64,000 nucleotides of DNA. It comes from Streptomyces plumbidurans. GTDB lineage: Bacteria; Actinomycetota; Actinomycetes; Streptomycetales; Streptomycetaceae. The notes below the pieces were generated by a model. That model had not been told where the DNA came from and searched no databases. It saw only the letters and a program-made list of their open reading frames with translations. Within the stretch, counting starts at the first letter, position 1. Each line of letters opens with the position of its first letter. The stretch covers positions 62,001 to 126,000 of the forward strand of contig NZ_JAFJSY010000028.1 in assembly GCF_019857225.1 (NCBI RefSeq). Direction: 5' to 3'. Position numbers and translations under genes: made by a program. Positions 17,022-24,617 of this stretch are shown here, in pieces.

Positions 17022-17866
17022 GAGGCGGAGGGGGAGGCCGCGGCCGCGTTGTAGGGGCCGATCCACTTCTCGTACAGCTTCTTGTACGTGCCGTCGGCCT
17101 TGGCGTCCTTGATCGCCTTGTTGATGGCGGCGAGGAGCTTGGTGTTGCCCTTCTTCACCGTGAAGCCGTACTGCTCACCGGTGTTGATCTGGCCGGCCAC
17201 CTTGTAGGCGGCGTTGGCCTTGTCCTTCAGCCAGCCCTGGACCACCGGGTAGTCGATGACGACGGCCTTGACCTGGCCGGTGCGCAGGCCGTTGAGGACG
17301 GCGTCGGAGGACTCGAAGGAGACCGGGTCGAAGCCCTGCTTCTTCGCGTAGTCCTCGCCGGTGGTCTGTGCCTGGGCGCCGAGCTTGACCTTCTTGGCCT
17401 TGGCGTCGGCGAGCGAGGTGATGCCGCTGTTCTTGCCGACCATCAGGGCCTGGGTGGCGTCGAAGTACGGGTCGGAGAAGTCGACGTTCTTCTTGCGCTC
17501 GGCGGTGATGGTCATGCCGGCCGCGGCCAGGTCGCACTCGCCGGAGTTGAGGAACGCGCCGGTCTTGAAGTTCTCGAAGGGCGTGTCGAGGATCTGCTGC
17601 TTGACGCCGAGGTTCTTGGCGACGAGGTCGATCATCGACACGTCGAAGCCCTGCACCTTGCCGTTGATCTCCGACTGGAACGGCGGGTAGGGCAGGTGGG
17701 TGCAGGTGGTGAGCTGTCCGGCCTTGACGAGTTCGACCCCGCCGGCGGCCGTCTTGCTGCCGCTGCCGCCGTTGTCGCTGGATGTACAGGCGGCTACGAG
17801 CACCAGCCCGGCCGTCGCGGTGATGGCGGCCAGAATGCGGGTCCGGCGCCCGGAGGGGGTCTTCAC
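17018..17866 (-). CDS. Amino-acid-binding lipoprotein of ABC transporter (SBP family 3)
   Basis: A 282-aa exported lipoprotein. A basic N-terminus and hydrophobic core lead to the lipobox VAAC with the lipidated Cys27, followed by a Ser/Gly linker. The mature part has family-3 features: PPFQSEINGKVQGFDVSMIDLVA near 61-83, a TITAERKKNVDFSDPYF block near 118-134, and a C-terminal LYEKWIGPYN. Likely ligands are polar or acidic amino acids. The start is a GTG at 17866. It is the first gene of a three-gene operon read from the promoter at 17900-17927. Confidence 0.93.
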   Translation of the reverse strand: MKTPSGRRTRILAAITATAGLVLVAACTSSDNGGSGSKTAAGGVELVKAGQLTTCTHLPYPPFQSEINGKVQGFDVSMIDLVAKNLGVKQQILDTPFENFKTGAFLNSGECDLAAAGMTITAERKKNVDFSDPYFDATQALMVGKNSGITSLADAKAKKVKLGAQAQTTGEDYAKKQGFDPVSFESSDAVLNGLRTGQVKAVVIDYPVVQGWLKDKANAAYKVAGQINTGEQYGFTVKKGNTKLLAAINKAIKDAKADGTYKKLYEKWIGPYNAAAASPSAS

Positions 17867-17883
17867 GGGTGGCCTCCTGAGGG

Positions 17884-17930
17884 GGAACTGTGAGTTCCGA
17901 TTATAAGGAGAGGTTTGGGTCTCTCAAACC
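17884..17930. promoter_or_regulatory. Pair of perfect inverted repeats overlapping a divergent promoter
   Basis: GGAAC-TGTGA-GTTCC lies at 17884-17898, and GGTTTG, 7 bp, CAAACC at 17912-17930, with arms of 5 and 6 bp and no mismatch. Their placement over the expected transcription start and the -35 of the ABC operon suggests binding sites for one or two repressors. The regulator is not identified in the window. Confidence 0.45.
17900..17927 (-). promoter_or_regulatory. Consensus-like housekeeping promoter for the amino-acid ABC operon
   Basis: Read on the minus strand, TTGAGA (17927-17922) and TATAAT (17905-17900) are separated by 16 bp. This is one mismatch from the vegetative -35/-10 consensus, 34 bp upstream of the GTG at 17866. 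Two perfect inverted repeats frame it: GGTTTG/CAAACC (17912-17930) over the -35 and GGAAC/GTTCC (17884-17898) just downstream of the -10. That arrangement is typical of operator sites. The opposite gene (start 18066) shares this 199-bp region. Confidence 0.6.
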
Positions 17931-18065
17931 AAACCGATGGTTGTGAGGGTGTCCGGCCTACGAAGTCTCAAGTGGTGGGCATGTGGTGGGTGGGCCATGA
18001 GGGGCGGGTCACCTGGCGGATACCCTCGACGCAAGTCGAACACTCGTGAGCGAAGAGAGCACGCC

Positions 18066-19166
18066 GTGAACCACCCCCTCCTCGATCTGCCCCCGATGAG
18101 CGCCGCGCAGTTCGCCTCGATCGAGGACCGGGTGGCGAAGCTGCTCGGCACCGCGCAGGACGTGGTGATCATGCAGGGGGAGGCGCTGCTGCCGCTGGAG
18201 GGGGCGATCCGGGGGACGGCCGGGCCGGGGACCGTCGCGCTGAACGTCGTCACCGGGCCGTACGGGCAGACCTTCGGGAACTGGCTGCGGGACTGCGGGG
18301 CGACGGTGATCGACCTCTCGGTGCCGTTCCACACGGCGGTGAGCGCCGCGCAGATCCGGGAGGCGTTCGCCGAGCACCCCGAGATCGACTTCGTGTCGCT
18401 GGTGCACGCCGAGGCGGCCACCGGGAACACCAATCCGGTCGCGGAGATCGGGGAGGTCGTACGGGAGCAGGGGGCGCTGTTCTATCTGGACGCGGTCGCC
18501 TCGATCGGCGCCGAGCCCGTGCTGCCGGACGCGTGGGGTGTGGACCTGTGCGTCATCGGGGCGCAGAAGGCGATGGGCGGGCCCGCGGGCGTGTCGGCGG
18601 TGTCGGTGAGCGAGCGGGCGTGGGCGCGGATGGCGGCGAATCCGGGGGCGCCGCGCAGGTCGTACCTGTCGCTGCTCGACTGGAAGGAGCGCTGGGTCGA
18701 CGGCGGGCGCCGGGCGCTGCTGCACGCGCCGGCGCAGCTGGAGATGCTGGCGCTGGAGGCGTGCCTGGAGCGGATCGAGACGGTGGGGCTCGCGGCCGTG
18801 ATGTCCCGCCACGCCTCCGCCGCCGCTGCCACACGCGCGGGCGCGCTGGCGCTCGGCGGCGGCCTCGAACCGTACGTCCACGAGGCCCACGAGGCGGCCC
18901 CCGTCGCCACGACACTACGCACACCTCAGGGAATCATCGCCTCGGACCTGGTCACACAGGCCCTCACCACCGACCCGGCACTCCCCCTGGCCGCCGGCGG
19001 GAGTGCGCTGGCCGCTTCAATGATCCGCGTGAACCACTACGGCCCGGACGCGACCCCGGAGGCGGTCCGCTCCTGCCTTACGGCACTGGGCACGGCACTG
19101 ACCGAGAACGGGGTGACCGTGGACCTGGAAGCAGCGCGGGGGGCCGTGGCTGAGGCCTGGGCGTAG
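18066..19166 (+). CDS. Class V PLP aminotransferase (alanine-glyoxylate aminotransferase-like)
   Basis: A 366-aa PLP enzyme. The Schiff-base lysine is K168 in IGAQKAMGGPAGVS, preceded by YLDAVASIGAEP (PLP-ring Asp) and HAEAATGNTNPV (substrate and phosphate contacts). The family includes serine/alanine-glyoxylate and pyridoxamine-pyruvate aminotransferases. The GTG at 18066 follows GAAGAGAG, and homology begins just after it, so the longer frame upstream is not needed. It is divergent from the amino-acid ABC operon, suggesting a shared amino-acid catabolic role. A hairpin at 19240-19259 follows it. Confidence 0.85.
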   Translation: MNHPLLDLPPMSAAQFASIEDRVAKLLGTAQDVVIMQGEALLPLEGAIRGTAGPGTVALNVVTGPYGQTFGNWLRDCGATVIDLSVPFHTAVSAAQIREAFAEHPEIDFVSLVHAEAATGNTNPVAEIGEVVREQGALFYLDAVASIGAEPVLPDAWGVDLCVIGAQKAMGGPAGVSAVSVSERAWARMAANPGAPRRSYLSLLDWKERWVDGGRRALLHAPAQLEMLALEACLERIETVGLAAVMSRHASAAAATRAGALALGGGLEPYVHEAHEAAPVATTLRTPQGIIASDLVTQALTTDPALPLAAGGSALAASMIRVNHYGPDATPEAVRSCLTALGTALTENGVTVDLEAARGAVAEAWA

Positions 19167-19239
19167 GCGCACGGACTGGTTTGCAGGCGGGTGCGGGAGC
19201 GGGCCGAGTAAAGGAGGGCGGATCCTCCATCGCCCCGGA

Positions 19240-19259
19240 GCAGGATGCGGATATCCTGC
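19240..19259 (+). terminator. Hairpin downstream of the aminotransferase gene
   Basis: GCAGGAT (19240-19246) and ATCCTGC (19253-19259) form a perfect 7-bp stem with a 6-base loop, 74 bp after the aminotransferase stop and before the ectoine leader. No U-tract follows, as is common in Streptomyces. Confidence 0.4.
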
Positions 19260-19285
19260 GCGAGCGTATCGACGGAGTAACCGGA

Positions 19286-19311
19286 GCCTGAATTCAGCGC
19301 TATTCGGGTAT
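19286..19311 (+). promoter_or_regulatory. Possible stress-sigma (SigB-type) promoter of the ectoine operon
   Basis: GCCT (19286-19289) and GGGTAT (19306-19311) are separated by 16 bp. This fits the GNNT-N14-16-GGGTAY pattern described for osmotic-stress SigB promoters of Streptomyces. It would give a leader of nearly 300 nt before ectA at 19609. The 442-bp gap 19167-19608 is otherwise gene-free and much richer in A+T than its surroundings, especially 19290-19420 and 19560-19608. Other promoters closer to ectA are possible. Confidence 0.35.
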
Positions 19312-19608
19312 GATTTTCAGGAGTTTATCGGGGGCAGCTTCCCGTATTCTTCTGCCCGCTTTTTCCCGTCCTAAACGCAAAGATTCCGCGAACACCAACG
19401 GGTGTATTTCGGGCAGATCTCGTGCGGGTTCCACGGCTGTGACGCGTTACACATCCTGCCCGGTTCGGGCGGTATTTCCCGCACAAAATGGGACCTTTCG
19501 TCGAGCCAGCTCACCCGCTCTCGCGCCCGCGCGATAACACACACGGCCCGCACACGTAACCCCATCCGGCCATGCATTTTTGATTTTCCATCGGTAAGTT
19601 CAATTTGC

Positions 19609-20124
19609 ATGACTGCCGCACAAGCAGACCGAGCAGAACTCCAAATCGACCGTCCATCGGTGACGGACGGAGCCGCGCTGTGGCGGATAGCCCGCGACTC
19701 CAGGACGCTCGACCTGAACTCGTCGTACAGCTATCTGCTGTGGTGCCGTGACTTCGCCGGCACCACGGCCGTGGCGCGCGACGGGCGCGGGGAGCCGGTC
19801 GGCTTCGTCACCGGCTACATCCGGCCCGACCGCCCGCGCACCCTGCTCGTCTGGCAGGTGGCGGTGGACGAGGCGTACCGCGGACGCGGACTCGCGGCCA
19901 AGCTTCTCGACGGACTCGTGGCACGCAGCACCGGCGAGCACCGGATCACCGCCCTCGAGACCACCATCTCGCCCGGCAACACCGCCTCCGAGCGCCTGTT
20001 CACCTCGTTCGCCGAGCGGCACGGCGCCGACGTGGAGCGCGAGGTGCTCTTCGACACCGGCCTGTTCCCCGACGGGCCGCACGACCCCGAGGTCCTGTAC
20101 CGCATCGGCCCCCTCTCCTTCTGA
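19609..20124 (+). CDS. ectA: L-2,4-diaminobutyrate N-acetyltransferase
   Basis: A 171-aa GNAT protein, the normal EctA length. The acetyl-CoA loop RGRGLAAKLLD is near 94-104, with the family segments LDLNSSYSYLLWCRDF near 38-53 and ISPGNTASERLF near 121-132. It makes N-gamma-acetyl-diaminobutyrate, the second step of ectoine synthesis. The ATG at 19609 is where homology begins; the Shine-Dalgarno (GGTAAG) is weak. First of four genes in the order ectABCD. Confidence 0.95.
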   Translation: MTAAQADRAELQIDRPSVTDGAALWRIARDSRTLDLNSSYSYLLWCRDFAGTTAVARDGRGEPVGFVTGYIRPDRPRTLLVWQVAVDEAYRGRGLAAKLLDGLVARSTGEHRITALETTISPGNTASERLFTSFAERHGADVEREVLFDTGLFPDGPHDPEVLYRIGPLSF

Positions 20125-20240
20125 ACATCCGAAGAAGACTCCGAACCCCTTCGACCTCCCTCTGAAGAAGTCACCGAAGCCTTCTGCAGACCCCCTGACG
20201 ACCCCCACGCACTCCCCCACGCAACGAGGAGCGAATCGTC

Positions 20241-21512
20241 GTGACCATCACCCAGCCCGACCTCAGTGTCTTCGAGACCCTCGAGTCCGAGGTGCGCAGC
20301 TACTGCCGCGGCTGGCCCACCGTCTTCGACCGTGCGCAGGGCAGCCGCATGTACGACGAGGACGGGCATGAGTACCTGGACTTCTTCGCCGGGGCCGGCT
20401 CGCTGAACTACGGACACAACAACCCCGTGCTGAAACGGGCGTTGATCGACTACCTGGAGCGCGACGGCGTCACGCACGGGCTCGACATGTCGACCACGGC
20501 CAAGCGCGCCTTCCTGCAGACCTTCCAGGACCTGGTGCTGCGGCCGCGCGACCTGCCGTACAAGGTCATGTTCCCGGGTCCGACGGGCACCAACGCCGTG
20601 GAGTCGGCGCTGAAGCTGGCGCGGAAGATGAAGGGCCGCGAGGCCATCGTCTCGTTCACCAACGCCTTCCACGGCATGTCGCTCGGCTCGCTGGCCGTCA
20701 CCGGCAACGCCTTCAAGCGGGCCGGTGCCGGTGTTCCGCTGGTGCACGGCACCCCGATGCCGTTCGACAACTACTTCGACGGCCAGGTCCCCGACTTCCT
20801 GTGGTTCGAGCGGATCCTGGAGGACCACGGCTCCGGCCTGAACAAGCCCGCGGCCGTGATCGTCGAGACCGTGCAGGGCGAGGGCGGCATCAACGTCGCG
20901 CGCCCGGAGTGGCTGCGCGCGCTGTCCGAGCTGTGCGAGCGCCAGGACATGCTGCTGATCGTCGACGACATCCAGATGGGCTGCGGGCGGACGGGGGCCT
21001 TCTTCTCGTTCGAGGAGGCGGGCATCACCCCGGACATCGTCACCGTGTCCAAGTCCATCAGCGGCTACGGACTGCCCATGTCGCTGTGCCTGTTCAAGCC
21101 CGAGCTGGACATCTGGGAGCCGGGCGAGCACAACGGCACCTTCCGCGGCAACAATCCCGCCTTCGTCACGGCGACGGCCGCGCTGGAGGCGTACTGGGCG
21201 GACGGGTCCGCGATGGAGAAGCAGACCCGCGCCCGTGGCGAGCAGGTCGAGCAGGCCTTCGTCGCCATCTCGGAGGAGAACCCCGACGCCGTCAAGGAGT
21301 ACCGGGGCCGCGGTCTCGTGTGGGGCATGGAGTTCCACGACAAGGAGCGCGCGAACCGGATCGCCCGCCGCGCCTTCGAACTGGGGCTGCTCATCGAGAC
21401 CTCGGGCCCGGAGAGCGAGGTCGTCAAACTCCTTTCGGCGCTCACGATCACGGCCGAGGAACTGGACGAGGGCCTCAGCGTCCTCGCCCGCGCCGTGCGC
21501 GAGACCGCCTGA
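20241..21512 (+). CDS. ectB: L-2,4-diaminobutyrate-2-oxoglutarate aminotransferase
   Basis: A 423-aa class III PLP aminotransferase. The PLP lysine is about K271 in TVSKSISGYGLPMS, preceded by IVDDIQMGCGRTG, the PLP-binding Asp region. It forms diaminobutyrate from aspartate semialdehyde and glutamate, the committing step. The GTG start has a GAGGA upstream. The 116-bp gap after ectA is C-rich and contains two loose copies of a GAAGAAG-N4-CCGAA unit (about 20131-20154 and 20161-20185), possibly an RNA structure. No separate aspartokinase gene accompanies the operon. Confidence 0.96.
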   Translation: MTITQPDLSVFETLESEVRSYCRGWPTVFDRAQGSRMYDEDGHEYLDFFAGAGSLNYGHNNPVLKRALIDYLERDGVTHGLDMSTTAKRAFLQTFQDLVLRPRDLPYKVMFPGPTGTNAVESALKLARKMKGREAIVSFTNAFHGMSLGSLAVTGNAFKRAGAGVPLVHGTPMPFDNYFDGQVPDFLWFERILEDHGSGLNKPAAVIVETVQGEGGINVARPEWLRALSELCERQDMLLIVDDIQMGCGRTGAFFSFEEAGITPDIVTVSKSISGYGLPMSLCLFKPELDIWEPGEHNGTFRGNNPAFVTATAALEAYWADGSAMEKQTRARGEQVEQAFVAISEENPDAVKEYRGRGLVWGMEFHDKERANRIARRAFELGLLIETSGPESEVVKLLSALTITAEELDEGLSVLARAVRETA

Positions 21513-21595
21513 ACGGCGCTGAAGAACCCCGAACAACCCTGAACAGACCCGGAAAGGCCCAACTCTGGGCATCAACTAGGAGGCTAGGCACCACC

Positions 21596-22000
21596 GTGAT
21601 CGTCCGCTCGTTCAAGGAGATCGAAGGCACCGACCGGCATGTGAAGTCCGCGTCCGGCACCTGGGAGAGCAAAAGGATCGTCCTCGCCAAGGAGAGGGTC
21701 GGCTTCTCGGTGCACGAGACGATCCTGTACGCGGGTACCGAGACGAACATGTGGTACGCGAACCACATCGAGGCCGTCGTCTGCACCAAGGGCGACGCCG
21801 AGCTGACCGACCGCGAGACCGGGAAGACGTACCACATCACGCCCGGCACGATGTACCTCCTCAACGGCCACGAGCGGCACACGCTCAGGGTCAAGGAGGA
21901 CTTCCACTGCATCTGTGTCTTCAACCCGCCCGTGACCGGACGGGAGGACCACGACGAGAACGGCGTCTACCCGCTGCTCACCGAGCCCGAGGAGGTGTGA
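21596..22000 (+). CDS. ectC: Ectoine synthase
   Basis: A 134-aa cupin protein that cyclises N-gamma-acetyl-diaminobutyrate to ectoine. Family residues are visible in MIVRSFKEIEGT at the N-terminus, NMWYANHIEAVVC near 50-62 (metal-site Glu) and MYLLNGHERHTLR near 82-94 (metal-site His). The GTG at 21596 has an AGGAGG about ten bases upstream, the strongest ribosome site in the operon. It ends seven bases before ectD. Confidence 0.96.
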   Translation: MIVRSFKEIEGTDRHVKSASGTWESKRIVLAKERVGFSVHETILYAGTETNMWYANHIEAVVCTKGDAELTDRETGKTYHITPGTMYLLNGHERHTLRVKEDFHCICVFNPPVTGREDHDENGVYPLLTEPEEV

Positions 22001-22006
22001 CATCAC

Positions 22007-22894
22007 ATGACCACCATCACTGATCTCTATCCCAGCCGCGGCCCCGTAGAGGTGTCCGTCCCGCGCAAGGACCCGGTCGTCTGGGGCTCGCCCGACACCC
22101 CGGGCCCGATCTCGGCGACCGATCTGCAGGGGTTCGAGCGCGACGGGTTCCTCGCCATCGATCAGCTGATCGCCCCGGACGAGGTCCCGCTCTACGCACA
22201 GGAGTTGGAGCGGCTCGTCACCGACCCGCAGATCCGCGCGGACGAGCGCTCGATCGTCGAGCCGAAGTCCAAGGAGATCCGCTCGGTCTTCGAGGTGCAC
22301 AAGATCAGCGAGGTGTTCGCGCAACTGGTGCGCGACGAGCGGGTGGTCGGCCGGGCACGGCAGATCCTCGGCTCGGACGTGTATGTCCACCAGTCGCGGA
22401 TCAACGTCAAGCCCGGTTTCGGCGCCAGCGGCTTCTACTGGCACTCGGACTTCGAGACCTGGCACGCCGAGGACGGCCTGCCCAACATGCGCACGGTGTC
22501 CGTCTCGATCGCGCTGACCGAGAACTACGACACCAACGGCGGCCTCATGATCATGCCGGGGTCGCACAGGACGTTCCTGGGCTGCGCCGGCGAGACGCCC
22601 CGGGACAACTACAAGAAGTCGCTGCAGATGCAGGACGCGGGCACGCCCTCCAACGAGGCGCTGACCGCCATGGCGAGCGACTACGGCATCAAGCTGTTCA
22701 CCGGCAAGGCCGGTTCGGCGACCTGGTTCGACTGCAACTGCATGCACGGCTCGGGTGACAACATCACGCCGTTCCCGCGCAGCAACGTCTTCATCGTGTT
22801 CAACAGCGTGGAGAACGAGGCGGTCGAGCCGTTCGCGGCCCCCGTTCGGCGTCCCGAGTTCATTGGGGCGCGGGACTTCACTCCGGTGAAGTGA
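22007..22894 (+). CDS. ectD: Ectoine 5-hydroxylase
   Basis: A 295-aa Fe(II)/2-oxoglutarate dioxygenase. The facial triad is H146 and D148 in WHSDFETWH plus H247 in CMHGSGDN, with the EctD signature block at 143-159 intact. It hydroxylates ectoine to 5-hydroxyectoine. It lies six bases after ectC and ends the operon; the hairpin at 22912-22963 follows immediately. The cell is therefore predicted to make both ectoine and hydroxyectoine. Confidence 0.96.
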   Translation: MTTITDLYPSRGPVEVSVPRKDPVVWGSPDTPGPISATDLQGFERDGFLAIDQLIAPDEVPLYAQELERLVTDPQIRADERSIVEPKSKEIRSVFEVHKISEVFAQLVRDERVVGRARQILGSDVYVHQSRINVKPGFGASGFYWHSDFETWHAEDGLPNMRTVSVSIALTENYDTNGGLMIMPGSHRTFLGCAGETPRDNYKKSLQMQDAGTPSNEALTAMASDYGIKLFTGKAGSATWFDCNCMHGSGDNITPFPRSNVFIVFNSVENEAVEPFAAPVRRPEFIGARDFTPVK

Positions 22895-22911
22895 CCGACT
22901 TGGCAACTACA

Positions 22912-22963
22912 GCGGGCGGCGTCACGGTCGTGGTCTCACAGCCACGACAGTGACGCCGCCCGC
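22912..22963. terminator. Strong bidirectional terminator between ectD and the anti-sigma gene
   Basis: Arms of 22 nt (22912-22933 and 22942-22963) pair at 21 of 22 positions around an 8-nt loop. It begins 18 bp after the ectD stop. Its right arm lies inside the last codons of the opposite anti-sigma gene (end 22936), so one element can stop both convergent transcripts while doubling as coding sequence. Confidence 0.85.
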
Positions 22964-23937
22964 TCCAGTACGTTCCTGACCGCGCCCTCGTCCCCCGCGG
23001 CGCGGTGCGGTACCTCGTCGGGGGTGCGCCGGCCGCCGACCAGCAGACAGAACTCCACCGGGTCCAGGGCGAGTTCGCCGTGCACCGGCTCGTCCTCGGA
23101 GCCCAGCACCCACTGCTCGTGCCCGTCGACGGCGAACAGCACGGGCGGCGCGGCGGGCCCCAGGGCGAGGCCGAGCACACGTACGGCGAGGCGCACCAGT
23201 TGCCCCAAGTGCCCGGCCGGTGGCGGTGGGACGGCGAGACCGAGGGCGCGGCCGATGTCGTCGCTGTGGATCCACGTCTCGAAGGCGCGCACCACGTAGT
23301 GGTCGGCGATCGGCAGCCGTACCCCCATCAACATCGTGGCCCGGGCCGCCAGTTCGGGCACCCGGGCCTCGGGTGCGGCGAGCAGGGCGGCCGCCTGCGC
23401 CGCCCAGTCGGCGACCGTCTCGGCGGGCGTACGGGCGTGTTCGTGCGCGATGACCTCGGCGGTACGGCGGTCCCAGGCATCGCCCCAGCTCACGCCCTCG
23501 GGCTCCGGGGTGGCCGGTACGCGGGCCGCGATGCCGAGCCGTCCGGCGAGCGGTTCGTCGGCGGCGAGCAGATGGGCGACGGTCGCGTGCACGTCCCAGT
23601 CGTGCACCACCGGTGTGCCCCAGCGGCCCTCGGCCTGGGGCAGCAGCGCCTTCACCCCGGCGACGGCGGCCGCGTACGGGGCGGCGTGCGCGGCGACCCG
23701 GGGCGCCGCGGGGCGGGCGTTCAGGGCGGCGGACAGGACCTCGGAAGTGGCGGACGGGGGTGCGGCGTTCACGGCCGGTCCGTCCAGCAGCCGTACCGTC
23801 TCGCGCAGGCGTGCCGCCTCCGCCGCGCAGGTCTCGCACTCGGCGAGGTGCGCGGGAACCGCCTGCTCCTCGGCCGGCGGCAGGGCGCCGAAGGCCCAGG
23901 CGGCCAGCAGATCGCGTACGGCGTCGTGATCGGTCAT
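22936..23937 (-). CDS. Zinc-finger anti-sigma factor fused to an MDMPI (mycothiol-dependent isomerase-like) domain
   Basis: A 333-aa protein. Residues 1-45 form a zf-HC2 anti-sigma module with H-x3-C-x2-C (His30, Cys34, Cys37). Residues ~100-333 resemble the mycothiol-dependent maleylpyruvate isomerase/DinB-like fold, with HDWDVHATVAHLLAADEPLA at its start and a second conserved segment AFETWIHSDDIGRAL. It lies 34 bp downstream of an ECF sigma gene, so it is the likely cognate anti-sigma factor. Sensing of thiol or redox state through the MDMPI part is inference. The gene's 3' end forms the right arm of the ectD terminator. Confidence 0.78.
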   Translation of the reverse strand: MTDHDAVRDLLAAWAFGALPPAEEQAVPAHLAECETCAAEAARLRETVRLLDGPAVNAAPPSATSEVLSAALNARPAAPRVAAHAAPYAAAVAGVKALLPQAEGRWGTPVVHDWDVHATVAHLLAADEPLAGRLGIAARVPATPEPEGVSWGDAWDRRTAEVIAHEHARTPAETVADWAAQAAALLAAPEARVPELAARATMLMGVRLPIADHYVVRAFETWIHSDDIGRALGLAVPPPPAGHLGQLVRLAVRVLGLALGPAAPPVLFAVDGHEQWVLGSEDEPVHGELALDPVEFCLLVGGRRTPDEVPHRAAGDEGAVRNVLERAASLSWL

Positions 23938-23971
23938 CCCGTGCCTCCTTCCCCGGCGTGCCGTGTCGCCA

Positions 23972-24577
23972 TCATGCGCCCCGTTCCAGCGCCGGATCGG
24001 GCGGGTCGGCCAAAGACTCGGCCAAGGATCGCAAAGCCGTGCGCAGCCGTGTCTTGGCCGTGCCCTCGGGGATGCCGAGTTCGACGGCGGCCTGCCGGTA
24101 GGTGCGGCCCGCGAAGTAGGCCAGATGGACCACTTCCCGCTGGGGCCGCGGGAGTTCGGCCAGGGCCGAGTGCAGCAGCAGGGAGCGTTCGCGGTCGACG
24201 ACCGTCTCGTCCGGGCCGGGCGAGGCGTCCGGGATGGCATTGAGCGCCGCGTCGTCGGCGTGGGCGTCCTTGCGGTGCCTGGCCTCGCTGCGCACCCAGT
24301 CCACGGCCCGCCGGTGGGCCAGCATGGACAGCCAGGTGCGCAGCGACCCGCGGTCCGGGTCGAAGGCGTAGGGCCTGCTCCACAGGTGGGCGAAGACCTC
24401 CTGGGCCACGTCCTCGGCGGCGCCCGGGCTGCGGGTGACCCGCACGGCGACGCGCCGCACCAGAGCCCCGTACGCCCGGTACGCCTCGGCCAGCGCGGTC
24501 TCGTCCCCGTACACCAGGCGCCGGTGCAGCTCGGCGTCTGCGGGCTGCCGCGCGGAGGTCTCGCCCGTGGACTCCAC
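23972..24577 (-). CDS. ECF RNA polymerase sigma factor (SigK-like)
   Basis: A 201-aa sigma-70 family protein with regions 2 and 4 only. Region 2 includes the segment from AYRAYGALVRRVA through AEDVAQEVFAHLWSR and DRGSLRTWLSMLAHRRAVDWVR. Region 4 includes LPRPQREVVHLAYFAGRTYRQAAVELGIP followed by a GTAKTRLRTALRSL recognition helix. It directs RNA polymerase to a small stress regulon. The next gene on the strand encodes a zf-HC2 anti-sigma protein, the usual arrangement. The ATG at 24577 matches the family start. Confidence 0.9.
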   Translation of the reverse strand: MESTGETSARQPADAELHRRLVYGDETALAEAYRAYGALVRRVAVRVTRSPGAAEDVAQEVFAHLWSRPYAFDPDRGSLRTWLSMLAHRRAVDWVRSEARHRKDAHADDAALNAIPDASPGPDETVVDRERSLLLHSALAELPRPQREVVHLAYFAGRTYRQAAVELGIPEGTAKTRLRTALRSLAESLADPPDPALERGA

Positions 24578-24617
24578 GTGCCCTTCCTAGCGTCCCCGCA
24601 GGCACCGCGCCAGTGCT

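Noticed and set aside
19402..19608. N-terminal extension of EctA
   Set aside because: The extra 69 residues have no EctA homology and lie in the A+T-rich leader; normal EctA length is reached from the ATG at 19609.
22017..22199. Small Arg-rich frame opposite ectD
   Set aside because: No ribosome site or domain, and fully antisense to the EctD N-terminus.
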